Shown here piece after piece: positions 47,330 through 56,690 of a stretch of 64,000 bases of DNA. Made by a program: the position numbers and the translations under genes. Under the pieces are notes generated by a model. It was not told the DNA's origin, searched no databases, and worked only from the letters and a program-made list of their open reading frames with translations. The stretch comes from Enchytraeus crypticus. Lineage: Eukaryota; Annelida; Clitellata; Enchytraeida; Enchytraeidae. Positions within the stretch are counted from its first letter, which is position 1. Each line of letters begins with the position of its first letter. The DNA lies in contig CAJHZI010000427.1 in assembly GCA_905160935.1 (NCBI GenBank), positions 191,893-255,892 on the forward strand, written 5' to 3'.

Positions 47330-48302
47330 TCCCATTGAAATGAGATACTAAAAAGATTGGTCTGTAACTGCCTGTGGAACTGTTTAAAGACTTTCGAAGA
47401 GTGGATTTTTCGTTTTGATCACTCATATTCAACCACTGCACATGAGCTGAGACCAACACGTAAACCTCCATTCCACTATAGTACCCTTCGGACCGAATTC
47501 CCGGATTTTGGATCGCACCGTTTTTGGACCCCACACTCTGCTTATCAAATTGATTTGGTACCACAGTGCTCAATGTTGTCACCAGGGGCGGATCCAGGAA
47601 TTTTTTAAGGGGGGCCCGAAATTTGTTTGGGCAGTGTACACATTTTTTCTTACGCCCCGCTTTCCTCTGGACGTGACGCAACCAGAAAAAATGCTGTGGA
47701 GGGGGGCTAAAAAATTTTCAGCATACTGAGGTCGGCTCATAGAGTGAGTAAATCCCCGTTTCTTACCCCCCCCCCCCATACCCGTACTAAAGTGAGGGGA
47801 AAACCTAAAATGCCTAAAATCCTACATTCGTTTAGGAAAAAAGTAGATTAATTTTTACCCTCTGCGACTCTAAAGAAACTCAACGGATCTGGACCAATTG
47901 CAAAAGTAACCTAATTTTGGCGGAAGATGGGGGGGGCTTAAGTCCCTCGATCCCAGCCAAGGCGGTTTGCATCTCTGTTCATTTTTCGGGCACTACACAT
48001 TTTTTGCACCACTGTTCATTTTTATTAATTTGTTACATTTTTCGGGCCCCCCTTCCGTTATATGAGCCTTTGGTGGGGCCCATATTTGAACAAATTCCAG
48101 GTAGTCGGACTGTTCGAGTTCCCTCTTGTACCCCCCCCCCCCCCCCCCAACCCCCTAACGCCCTTAAAACATATTTAAACCTAGAAATTGCATAGAAACA
48201 ATGAAAATATAGTTAACTTTTTTTGTATGGCCTAAGGGGGGGCCCGGGACCCCCTGGATCCGCCACTGGTTGTCACTGACGACAGTAGCACTCTAATTTT
48301 GT
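47330..48302 (+). repeat. Repeat F, copy 4, split by a hAT-like element
   Basis: Left part to 47582 (ACGTAAACCTCCATTCCAC, CCGGATTTTGGATCGCACCG, CAATGTTGTCAC) and right part from 48269 (GTTGTCACTGACGACAGTAG, CACTCTAATTTTG) are contiguous in the copy at 58030. The copy at 56690 shares the leftward extension with TGGAGGTTTGCGC. Confidence 0.75.
47583..48268. mobile_element. Non-autonomous hAT-like element, copy 1
   Basis: 686 bp with terminal inverted repeats CAGGGGCGGATCCAGG (left) and CAGTGGCGGATCCAGG (right end, read inward). It is flanked by a perfect 8-bp duplication GTTGTCAC (47575-47582 and 48269-48276). The 8-bp duplication and CA-G ends fit the hAT superfamily. No transposase is encoded. 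Long poly-C/G runs (for example 48131-48148) sit inside. A second copy is at 50262. Confidence 0.9.
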
Positions 48303-48349
48303 TGTTGTTGTTGGTAAAAGAGGAGGGGATATGTTGTATTTGGGTAGAT

Positions 48350-48465
48350 TGTTCCCCTCGGATGCAAGAGGTTTACTGGGTTCAACGCCCAAGTCAACCA
48401 AATCATGGATATTCTGTCATATTCCCTTGAGCCCGTGGAAGGTTAATCATGTATCAGATCTTGAA
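48350..48465 (+). mobile_element. tRNA-related SINE, family G, copy 2
   Basis: A B-box-like GGGTTCAACGCCC at 48379-48391 is followed by AGTCAACCAAATCATGGATA, GAGCCCGTGGAAGG and TTAATCATGTATCAGA, colinear with 44040-44200. Confidence 0.6.
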
Positions 48466-48547
48466 TCATGCAGAAAGTCATTTACGCTACTGAACGTGTC
48501 TATACACTCTTCAGTGTAATTCTTAATACGCAATTCATATTTCTTAA

Positions 48548-48609
48548 AAAATGCATTACGCTATTTCATAGATGAAAATCTTCATCTATGAAATAGCATA
48601 ATGCATTTT
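48548..48609. repeat. 29-bp hairpin, 4-nt loop
   Basis: Arms 48548-48576 and 48581-48609 are reverse complements except for one C/T difference, which can still pair as G-U in RNA; loop AATC. Confidence 0.9.
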
Positions 48610-48880
48610 GTAATCATCGGGCCTACCATTTCATTAATAATTAATTATATTATCAAACTGGTGATCGATTAAAACTTAGTCGCAAATTTTTTAATTTTAA
48701 AAAATTTAACTAGTGATCAAAATTAAACAGTAAACAAATAGGTCTAAACAAAATTAAAAGTAGGTCTTCGTTTTTAATAATATTATAAGTATTTCTTTAC
48801 CAAAGACTATAGTATTTAAGAACCAATTTTGGTAAAGAACGGCTTCAAATATTTTAAATTTAAATTTCATTGTGTCAGGG

Positions 48881-49838
48881 TAGGGGAGAGCGGAGCAAGT
48901 TGATACGAGGGTAGGTTGATACAAGTGGCGTAAAATTGCAAGTTTTAATTTCTTTCCTACAGGAGGCCGTCTACAATCTACATGTAGTCCCAGTAGTTCT
49001 ATTTCTTCACACATTTCCGTCAGAAAATGAAACAAGAGATTTAGCCAAAAATTTGAAAAAATTGTTTTGATTCACTCATCTAAAATAATCAGGGATGTCT
49101 TCAAAAGCTTGTATAATCAATACGTTAAGCAAAGTTATTTATCTGTTTATATTAAAGTAAGCCTAGTTATACAGTGCATGGACTATGTTGTTACCGTTAA
49201 TAACTAATAAACGCCAATTTGCTATTAAATTGTTTTGATACACGAGTGTGGATGGGGCTAGTTGATACATCGTGCGTGGGTCAAGTTGATACATGTATCC
49301 GCATGACACTTTTAAATAGAAAAACAAGAAACAAGTGGATATCGTTATTGAGTGTTAAATGTGGGCACATTACGCTTGTACAATAAAAATCAGCACTTCA
49401 TTTGTCCAAATTGCAACTCTTATGATGCTATATAGCCACAGAATTTCAAAAATAAATTTCACGATGACAAATTCTTGTGTGGTAACACGCAGATGTACGG
49501 TATGAGAAAAAGCCAGATATTTAAGCAGTTTTCTCTAACTACTCACTCTTTTCTGAATAATATATAGCTTTAAGTATCACTATATTGCGACAATTCAATC
49601 AGCTAATGGTATGCGTATCAACTTGCCCCGCAATGGGGCAGGATGATACAATTTGGGTTACGGTATTTGAAGTCAATTTACTATTAGTTGTTTATTTGTA
49701 TCAGAAAGGTTATGCATTGAATGTATCACTGAAATATGTTGCTAAAATAATATATAGATTAGATTGTTCATGTCCTGATATATTATTGTAATATTGGCAA
49801 AACGTTAAAATTGTATCAACTTGCCCCGCTCTCCCCTA
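48881..49838. mobile_element. MITE-like element with GTTGATAC subterminal repeats
   Basis: 958 bp with 26-bp terminal inverted repeats (left begins TAGGGGAGAGCGG, one mismatch between arms). TA lies at both extremes, so a TA target duplication is possible. The motif AAGTTGATAC or close variants recurs inside near both ends (about 48914, 49260, 49283, 49613, 49813). No transposase is seen; the small frame at 49585-49791 has no domain. The superfamily is not determined. Confidence 0.8.
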
Positions 49839-49950
49839 GTGGTAACCCTTTGAAGCCCAAAGAAATTTGTTAAAGAAATCTCGAGGGGCACCCTTTGGCA
49901 GGGGGCCCTCAGCACGTGCTGATAAGTGCTCCATGGTAAATCCGGCACTG
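49839..49950. mobile_element. Right end of a second hAT-like family
   Basis: Read inward from 49950: CAGTGCCGGATTTACCATGG, then GAGGGCCCCCTGCC. The CAGTGCCGGATTTA end is of the kind common in hAT elements. No left end was found, and the MITE at 48881 abuts or interrupts it. Confidence 0.5.
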
Positions 49951-50261
49951 TGCGTGATTGTCGGTTGGTTCAGTTTTAAAGTCACTCGAAATTATTCGGT
50001 CCTCTGCCTTCATTGATCTTTGATGGTACCACTGTAACAACCATTTCACAGCAGCAAAGTGTTACATTGCTACTGTGAAATGGTAATGTTTATTAATGGT
50101 ATTTAACTGTTACAACGTTATTTTCACAAAGAAAATGACGCCAAAACGAGGGGCTCTGTTATACAGGTTGAGCTGTAATTTTAATACAAAACACAGTATG
50201 ACTACAGTACCAAAGGGATTAATTTAGAATTTTTAAAGATTACTCAATATAGCATATCATG
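49951..50261. repeat. Non-coding with inverted repeat 50040-50084
   Basis: 18-bp arms (ACCATTTCACAGCAGCAA / TTGCTACTGTGAAATGGT) are separated by 9 bp, with one mismatch. Nothing else is recognised. Confidence 0.7.
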
Positions 50262-51012
50262 CAGGAGCGGATCCAGAAATTCTTTAAGGGGGGAGCCCGA
50301 ATTCTTTTTTAGAGTACACATTTTTTGCGTACGCCTCGCCTTCTTCTGGACATGTGACGCAACCAGAACAAATGCTGTGGGGGGGGGGGGGCTCAAATTT
50401 TTTCACTACTGCCCTCGGCTCATACAGTGAGTGTATTTTCGTATCTTACCCCCCCCCTCCCCCCCACTCATACCCGTACTGAAGTGAGAAAGTCTAAAAT
50501 GCTTAATATCCTACAAATGCTATTTGTTTTGGAAAAAAATAAGTTAATTTTTTCACCTCTGAAGAAACTATGCGGATCTGAACGAATTGCAAAAGTGACC
50601 TAATTTTGGCGGTAGGGGGCGCTAAGTCCCTACCAGCCAAGGCTGTTTGCACCACTGATCCGGGACAGAATTCACATTTTTTACTTTCACCCTTTTTCCT
50701 CTTATACAGTGGTTAAAGTGAAAATTGAGAGCTAGTGAAACGATCAACATTTTTCGGACCCCTTCCATTATACAGGGCTCCTAGTATACCAAATATGGGC
50801 CCCTAATCCCCTATTTGAAAAAAAGAGCTAGTGGAGTACTGAGTTACCTCTCATAACCCCCCCACCCCCCTAACCACTGCCCTTACAAACATATTGACAC
50901 ATAGAAATCGCCATAGAAACAATGAAAATATATTTACAAAAATTTTATCGCCAGGTCTAAGGGGGGGGGACCCGGGCCCCTTGGCCCCCCCCCCCCACTG
51001 GATCCGCCACTG
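50262..51012. mobile_element. Non-autonomous hAT-like element, copy 2
   Basis: 751 bp, same family as 47583-48268: ends CAGGAGCGGATCCAGAAATT and (inward) CAGTGGCGGATCCAGTGGGG, and shared internal text (ACGCAACCAGAACAAATGCT, CCAGCCAAGGCTGTTTGCA). Flanks AGCATATCATG and AGCATATG are similar but not an exact 8-bp duplicate. It has long G/C homopolymers at 50387-50396, 50448-50465 and 50959-50995. Confidence 0.85.
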
Positions 51013-51499
51013 AGCATATGTAACTTGCTAGGCTTTGGAAAGAAGCTGTGGCTAGCTTACTTTTAGATAATTTTAGTATATCAATAAATCTAAATAACAA
51101 AAACAACTTTAGGGTTAATAATTCATATATATTAAGGTATATAATATAATCTATTTTCAATTAATATCAAGAAGACATATTAAAAAATATTTTTTGCAAA
51201 TTAAAGAAGAAAGTGGAACTTTGGCTAATTAAGTACAGGAAATAGATATAAAGTATATAGGACTTCATGCAAATATATGAGAAATCTTCATTACCACAAG
51301 CGTAATTGTAGGTAGTATAAATTATGTACATGCAAATACATGTATATGAGAAATAAGCACAGAAAGCAAAATTGAAATGTTTCCCCCAAACTCCCAGACT
51401 AAATAAATTCTTTTGGTACCTTTACACCATATGAATTTCCATTACCTCTTTATGTTGCAGCACTGATTGAGACATTTACATTTCCTGCTCGATAGTATA
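51013..51499. other. Non-coding stretch
   Basis: No feature supported. Confidence 0.5.
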
Positions 51500-51585
51500 C
51501 CACAGATGGGAAGAGCAGTAGATTTGAACCCTGCACCTACTGATCTCCTGTCGAACAACTTGCCAACATGCCATAGGCTCAGACC
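51500..51585 (-). mobile_element. Diverged SINE-A-related head
   Basis: On the minus strand GAGCCTATGGCATGTTGGC is followed by the B-box GGGTTCAAATC. It is close to the 55736 copy (both have TGTCGAACAACTTGCCAAC on the plus strand), suggesting a subfamily. Confidence 0.65.
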
Positions 51586-51715
51586 ATAATCTGTGCTACA
51601 CTCTAGATATGAAATTTTAATTTGAAATTTTAATTCAATTCGGTGGCTCAATTATAATTATCGATTGGAATAAAGAATACATGAAAACAGAAAATGTAGA
51701 AAACAATAGCCTAAC

Positions 51716-52394
51716 TAGAGATGGGAATTTTTTGAATTTCCAGAGTTCGGGTTCGGTTCGGTAAAAGTGAAAGTTCGGTTCGGGTTCGGTTAGCAGTTGA
51801 CAATTTCAGAGTTCGGTTCGGTGAAAATGAAAGTTCGGTTCGATTCCGGTTCGGTTCTAACAAGGGTTCGGGTTCATAATTTGAATTTAACAAGAACAAA
51901 TCCACCTAGATTGAGTCAAGCATTTTCAGATTTTTAAAGGAATACTCTCATCACTTTTGTCTCTCTGACGTTAATCTTCCTTCCATATTTCAATGCCGTA
52001 TCATTCAGATTATCCATTATCTTCTGTAGGACCTTCTCGCTTCCCGCTACCATTCCTTTGTGCCACTACCATTTTAAAATTTGTGTCGGAACCATCCTTA
52101 CCCGAATATATGCTGTCAGATACTGTAAAACATGTAAATGCAAAAACTAATATATATTTGTATTGTTCTTACTATCTTTATTTAATGTCAGGCTGGTGAA
52201 GAAGAAAGGAGCTACAAGAGTTTGGTTCAGTTCGGTTTGGACGAAGTTCGGGTTCGGTTCGGGTTCGGCCAGAGTCTGGGTTCGGGTTCGGTTCGGCCAG
52301 AGTCTGGGTTCGGGTTCGGTCAGAGTCTGGGTTCGAGTTCGGTTCGGTCAAATTCTAGATTTTAGGGTTCGGTTTGGTTTGATTCCCATCTCTA
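51716..52394. mobile_element. Non-autonomous hAT-like element with TTCGG repeats
   Basis: 679 bp with ends TAGAGATGGGAA / TTCCCATCTCTA and a perfect 8-bp flanking duplication AGCCTAAC (51708-51715 and 52395-52402). Inside both ends are arrays of GGTTCGGTTCGG words; on the minus strand the left array reads as NRTRTEL-type repeats. A LINE fragment interrupts it at about 51935-52075. The 8-bp duplication suggests hAT. Confidence 0.85.
51935..52075 (-). mobile_element. LINE family 1 fragment nested in hAT-like element
   Basis: Minus-strand text GMVAGSEKVLQKIMDNLNDT and ALKYGRKINVRET matches the RT palm of LINE family 1 just downstream of motif C. It has no tail; its junctions with the host element are not sharp. 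Confidence 0.65.
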
Positions 52395-52431
52395 AGCCTA
52401 ACTGACTTAAAAATAAATAAATAAGTTGAAA

Positions 52432-53079
52432 TCATAGCCCTCTTCCTGAGTCGCTTTCTGATTCACGTCTTTGTTCAATATTTAAGGATTTCGATGATGA
52501 CTCCTCTTTATTATCATTGTCCTGTTGATCATAGCAATCAGGTGACTTAGCAGTTCCTGTAAATTCTTCACTTTCACTCCTAAGCAAATGAGCTGCAGCA
52601 GAAGAAGCACTATTGTGATCACATCTGTCTCTAACAGCAGGCTTAGATACACCTAATTGTATTTGACTAATAGCTGGCTGCTCATTGGCTGATATTACTT
52701 GACTCACCGCTAGCGGCTCATTGGCAGGTACTGTATGACTCATTGCTAACATTTCATTGGCTGATACTGTAGGCCTAGGCATGTCTGCCTGAGGATGACT
52801 CACCACAGTTTGACTCACATGCCTAGCCCCTCTCACACCACTAGTACTACTTAACTGCTGAGTCATCGTCGTATTATCCACACTAGTGAAGTGCCGGACA
52901 AGTTCGTGAGAATTGAGTTGAAGCCGGCGTTCAATAAGATGCAGCAATGCGGTACAGGCCTCACTAGTTACAGCTTCCACTCTCTGTCGCTCCACAGCTG
53001 TGAAGCTGCTCAGCACATAGTCCACTACAGCTGCTTTACTCGTGGGTCGATCAATCCCCATCAGCAGTCGTGCAACTTC
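52432..53079 (-). CDS. PTRH1: PTRH1 terminal exon with long Ser-rich tail
   Basis: Starts after acceptor TTCATATAG with EVARLLMGIDRPTSKAAVV and completes the fold (VVDYVLSSFTAVERQRVEA, LLHLIERRLQ). It then continues about 165 residues past the normal end with three tandem 12-residue units beginning ANE, Ser/Glu/Asp-rich text and the C-terminus ESDSGRGL. The tail stays open to the stop at 52432, 30 bp from the right target duplication of the hAT-like element. Confidence 0.85.
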   Translation of the reverse strand, partial: EVARLLMGIDRPTSKAAVVDYVLSSFTAVERQRVEAVTSEACTALLHLIERRLQLNSHELVRHFTSVDNTTMTQQLSSTSGVRGARHVSQTVVSHPQADMPRPTVSANEMLAMSHTVPANEPLAVSQVISANEQPAISQIQLGVSKPAVRDRCDHNSASSAAAHLLRSESEEFTGTAKSPDCYDQQDNDNKEESSSKSLNIEQRRESESDSGRGL

Positions 53080-56000
53080 CTATATGAACATAGAAAAGTA
53101 ATCTTAACGGTTGATTCTAAATCACAGAGACATTGTCACAGACAGACTTAGCTGGTACTTGCACCTAAAATCTCAAACTTTAAGTTTACGCTGAATGAAG
53201 TAAACAATGCTATACCTTAGGCTGATTTTATCAATTTTATATCATTACTTTAAGCATTTATATTTCATTTACTATTTAAAGTTTACATTTTTGATTTTGT
53301 TGGTTAATTTTTTTGTGATTTAAGTGATTTTGTTGTTTACTTAGTTGGTACCTTTAATCTGGTAATTTAAGTTTGCACTCGATGAAGTAAACAGTGCTAT
53401 TATACCTTAGGCTGATTTTTTATCAATTTTATATCATTTAAGCATTTATAGCGTATCTACTATTTAAAGTTTAACTTCTTGAATTTGTACTTTAATAAAA
53501 AAGTGATACAGAGTCACATAAAAATTACCCTTACTGCTCTGACACTATAATTTTACTTTTAGCAATTCACAGCTGCATTGATATTTCGTGATCTCAAATT
53601 GGTTTGTTGACATGCTGAGCTAGCATTCATATTAAAATATTTTACACTGTGTGAAAAGCAACAGTAACAATAACACAATTACACATGTAGAGTACTGCCT
53701 TATCCATGACAACACAGGATTATGTCAAGGTAATGCCAAAATGCCAAACAGACAAGCAAAGGATAATTCCATCAAAAAGTGACAATCCAAAATTTGAGAT
53801 TGGTCAGAGTATTAGGGTTCTAAATAAAAAAAGTTTTAAGAATTTCTAAGAGTTTAAAAGGCAAAATATATCCACCATTTAAGAATAAAGAAAGCATTAC
53901 GCAGACTGAATAGTAAATTATCTTAATTTAAAATTTAAATTTAATTTCATATTTTCATAGGATACTTACGTCGGTAGACAGACAACTGAACACTGATCTA
54001 ACGCCATTGTGACCTCTGTAGCATCAAATATACATTCAAGTTTAATGTTCTACAGTTCTTAAACTTCCTTCAAGAACCATTAAAAAGAAAATACTGCAGA
54101 ATTCTGATATTTTTTTCAATAAACTGAAAGAAGATATAAGTGAAGATTTGCTATGGAATATATTAGCATCTAATGGCAGGTCTAGCTCTCTCTCTCTCTT
54201 TAGTGCACTGCCAAGTGGCAGGTTCAAGGTACATATTCATACTCAAAGTCTGCTTTCTCACTCCATAAGAGCACTCCTTAGATCAACAAGTTAATCCCTT
54301 CACAAAGTCTACTACTTATCCAGACCTTATGTAGCCTATAGCTTGGGAAAAGTAGCTTCTGAGGTGGTTTCCATTTGCCTGGTCCGGCAGGTCCAACCAA
54401 CATAAAATAACATCTAACATACCTCAGTATGCTGCCCTTTACTTATACATAAAAACATGTCTGTTATCAGATTATCAATCATTCATGATACTGATATTCC
54501 TCTTAGTACCATATTCTACAATCTTCCTTGTGAGTCGTAACACTCTTGCAAAACCAGAGATAAATATGATCACGGTTTGAAAAACCAATCAAATAAGTAA
54601 CAATTATTTACTGTAATTAAACTGTAATTGCTGCTAAAATTAATTATAAGCTAAATAGCTTATAATTAATTTTAGCAGCAATTACAGTTTGTGCGGCATA
54701 AAGGATCTAGTAAAAATATCACAAACATAGTAAATGTATTAGTACATAGTGCATGTATTACTACATAGTACATGTCTTAGTACATAGTACATGTATTAGT
54801 ACATAGTGCATGTATTAGTACATAGTACATGTATTAGCACATAGTATATGTATTAGTACATAGTACATGTATTAGTACATAGCACATGTATTAGTACATA
54901 GTGCATGTATTAGTACATAGTAAATGTATTAGTACATAGTACATGTATTAGTACATAGTACATGTATTAGTACATAGTACATGTATTAGTACATAGCACA
55001 TGTATTAGTACATAGTGCATGTATTAGTACGTAGTAAATGTATTAGTACATAGTACATGTATTAGTACATAGTAAATGTTTTAGTACTGTTAGTGCTGGT
55101 ACTAATATTTCTATCTTCATACTAACAGTACGAAATCTCTAAACCAAAGTTTACTGTCCGTTTCTGAACCACAAGGAATACTTTCCAAGTAGATCTTGCT
55201 TGGATTCAAATCGGTGGCCTTCTGCTTCTTTGGTAAGCCAGCTATCCACTCAACCATCCAACTGGTATGATCAATACTAATACTAGTACCAGTATTACCA
55301 TTTGAAGCTTTTAAAGGTAACTTTTTAAATTTATATTTATACTCTTCGGTTTGCGTAGTTGTTAGTAGTTTATTAGAAAGTAATGCAGCAATTCATTAGC
55401 AGTAATCTATTACGAATAATATAATTATAATACAGTTGTAATATTTATTTATTCATCAATGCATATCACTATATACATATCTATTATCTAGATATATGTC
55501 ATATTTGCAAGATATGCATGTGCATATATATCAAAATAAACTTAGCTACCTTGCACTGCCTGACTCCTTAATGGAAAACTTTCCTGTTGCTTTATCGAGC
55601 TCATCGCAGATTAGAAAGATGTTCTTGCGATCAATAGAGTAGAGATGAGCTGCAATATATTCAAGATAATTAAACACATGTTCTTCATAGGAATATTCAA
55701 TATTAATGTACAAAAAAAACCAAGCTATAGCACAGTTTAACGTCAGTTTCCGTCTCAAATAGCATGTCAGGGACAGGGAGAGCTCTGGATTTGAACCATC
55801 CATGGAGCACCTACTGATCCACTGTCGAACAACTTGCCAACAAGCCACCAACACAGCTCAATATGTACATTTTTTAAAAAATAAAACAAATTTTAGAAAC
55901 AGTTTATAATAATGCTTTCAGACTTACAATGAAAACAAGCTAAAATAGATAATGAAAGTGTTTGAGTTAGGAAAGCTTTCCAAAACACCATAAATATTTC

Positions 56001-56410
56001 ATCTGATGTGGAGACATTAGTAATTGAGTAAATGGTTAATGCCACAGACAAAGACAAAATTTCATTTTACTTTGAAATATAGCCAAACAGTTTGAGTGAA
56101 ATGAATCCATGAAAAAATTAATTTAGTAGCTTTTAAGATGTTGACCTGCTTTAATCACGCTGACACCGTTACCATTCATGGGTATTTTTGACTTAAGCAA
56201 ATGACAATCCACTTGAATCATTTCTGTAGCACTTGCTGAGGGTAGGATCTTTCGAGCGACTAAAGCTTTCAGCTGCTTATTACTCGACCAATCAGCATTC
56301 AGTCTGGAGGCCAACCAATCCACAACTTGCATTCCCACACTATGGCGGGTGTCAATCCGATCCAGATTCCCTAGTCCAACGATCTGTGGTACATAACACA
56401 GAGATGCCAT
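52432..56410 (-). CDS. PTRH1: Peptidyl-tRNA hydrolase 1 (four coding exons)
   Basis: Pth1-family enzyme that cleaves the ester bond of peptidyl-tRNAs released from stalled ribosomes; in animals usually mitochondrial or cytosolic. Exons 56146-56410, 55550-55649, 53970-54015 and 52432-53079 join with phases 1, 2 and 0 into 353 codons including the stop. Family residues are in place: GLGN (Asn15), TRHSVG (catalytic His23), MNGNG (Asn79), CDELDK (Asp104) and GHNGVRS (Asn125); GIDRP and VVDYVL follow in the last exon. The core ends near residue 185. The remaining 165 or so residues are Ser/Asp-rich with three 12-residue repeats (ANEMLAMSHTVP and relatives), absent from the short human protein. All introns are GT-AG. 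The start is the ATG at 56410, but TATTTATTGCAG just upstream looks like an acceptor, so a 5' exon may exist. Introns carry SINEs and repeats. Confidence 0.92.
53080..53969 (-). repeat. PTRH1 intron 3 with 190-bp tandem duplication
   Basis: The block at 53149-53340 (GGTACTTGCACC, GAAGTAAACAATGC, CCTTAGGCTGATTTTATCAA, GCATTTATA) is repeated at 53342-53500 with small changes. The remainder is AT-rich. The intron has a GTAAGT donor and a TATAG acceptor. Confidence 0.8.
53970..54015 (-). CDS. PTRH1: PTRH1 coding exon 3 (46 nt)
   Basis: A micro-exon of 46 nt between GATGCTACAG and GTAAGT, giving RGHNGVRSVFSCLSTD. It carries the GHNG motif needed for substrate binding in Pth enzymes. Its identity rests on exact phase and motif order. 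Confidence 0.9.
54183..54385 (-). mobile_element. Element B with target duplication in PTRH1 intron 2
   Basis: The clearest copy: body with GGAAACCACCTCAGAAGC, GGATTAACTTGTTGATC and GTATGAATATGTACC, then the hairpin CTGCC-ACTT-GGCAG, TGCACTAAAGAG and (AG)n. It is flanked by GGCAGGTC at 54175-54182 and 54386-54393, a perfect 8-bp target duplication. Same orientation as PTRH1. Confidence 0.85.
54619..54690. repeat. Perfect 34-bp hairpin in PTRH1 intron 2
   Basis: Arms 54619-54652 and 54657-54690 are exact reverse complements, starting AAACTGTAATTGCTGC, separated by AAAT. Confidence 0.95.
54716..55095. repeat. 19-bp minisatellite, about 19 copies, PTRH1 intron 2
   Basis: Unit AGTACATAGTACATGTATT with variants GTGC, GCAC, GTAA at one site. 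Some variants recur in the same order, hinting at duplication of blocks of units. Confidence 0.95.
55140..55285 (-). mobile_element. tRNA-like SINE remnant in PTRH1 intron 2
   Basis: Minus strand: TTGGATGGTTGAGTGGATAG (A-box-like) and GATTTGAATCC (B-box) about 35 bp apart; the 3' flank has the TTTCTGAACCACAAGG region. A pseudo-tRNA head is likely. Confidence 0.5.
55550..55649 (-). CDS. PTRH1: PTRH1 coding exon 2
   Basis: 100 nt between acceptor TATATTGCAG and donor AAG|GTAGCT. Encodes HLYSIDRKNIFLICDELDKA to KESGSA with the catalytic-site Asp (CDELD). Open sequence upstream of the acceptor is intronic and partly SINE. Confidence 0.92.
55736..55860 (-). mobile_element. SINE-A subfamily copy in PTRH1 intron 1
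   Basis: Minus strand: tRNA-like head with TTGGCAAGTTGTTCGACAG, B-box GGTTCAAATCC and the core GACGGAAACTGACGTTAAAC. It shares diagnostic changes with 51500-51585. Confidence 0.75.
56146..56410 (-). CDS. PTRH1: PTRH1 coding exon 1
   Basis: Encodes residues 1-88 with YVPQIVGLGN, DTRHSVGMQVVDWLA and KIPMNGNGVSVIKA. The donor is GCAG|GTCAAC, weak at +3 to +6 but required by the homology: the split codon completes with the next exon to give the expected SVIKAAHLY sequence. The open frame past the donor (GQHLKSY) is intronic. The first 10 or so residues are not clearly a mitochondrial signal. Confidence 0.9.
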
Positions 56411-56690
56411 TGGTGACTGCAATAAATAGGCTGAACATAAGGAAACAAGGCTTCTGTTTAGACTAGTGTCTCAATTGCGAAGTACAAAAAGCAGTTTTAG
56501 GACTAACAAGAACAAATAAGCCGCCATAATACAATACAGTACAGTACAATACAATACAATACATAATATACTAGAATATAATACATAATAAATAAATATA
56601 ATACATAATAGAATACAATACAGTCAAGATGAAATGTCTGGTATCTCATCCATAGGCACAAGTACAACAACTACGGAATTAGAGTGCTAC
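56411..56690. repeat. Upstream of PTRH1; AATAC-type repeats
   Basis: Positions 56528-56625 hold irregular ACAATAC/ATAATA repeats. An upstream PTRH1 exon or promoter may be nearby but could not be picked out. Confidence 0.6.

Noticed and set aside
47274..47681. Minus-strand frame of 135 codons across repeat F and hAT-like end
   Set aside because: Crosses the junction of two different repeats, so it cannot be an ancestral coding frame.
55546..55854. Single 102-codon open frame taken as one exon
   Set aside because: Only the last third (55550-55649) is coding; the upstream part is intron and SINE, as shown by the acceptor and homology break.
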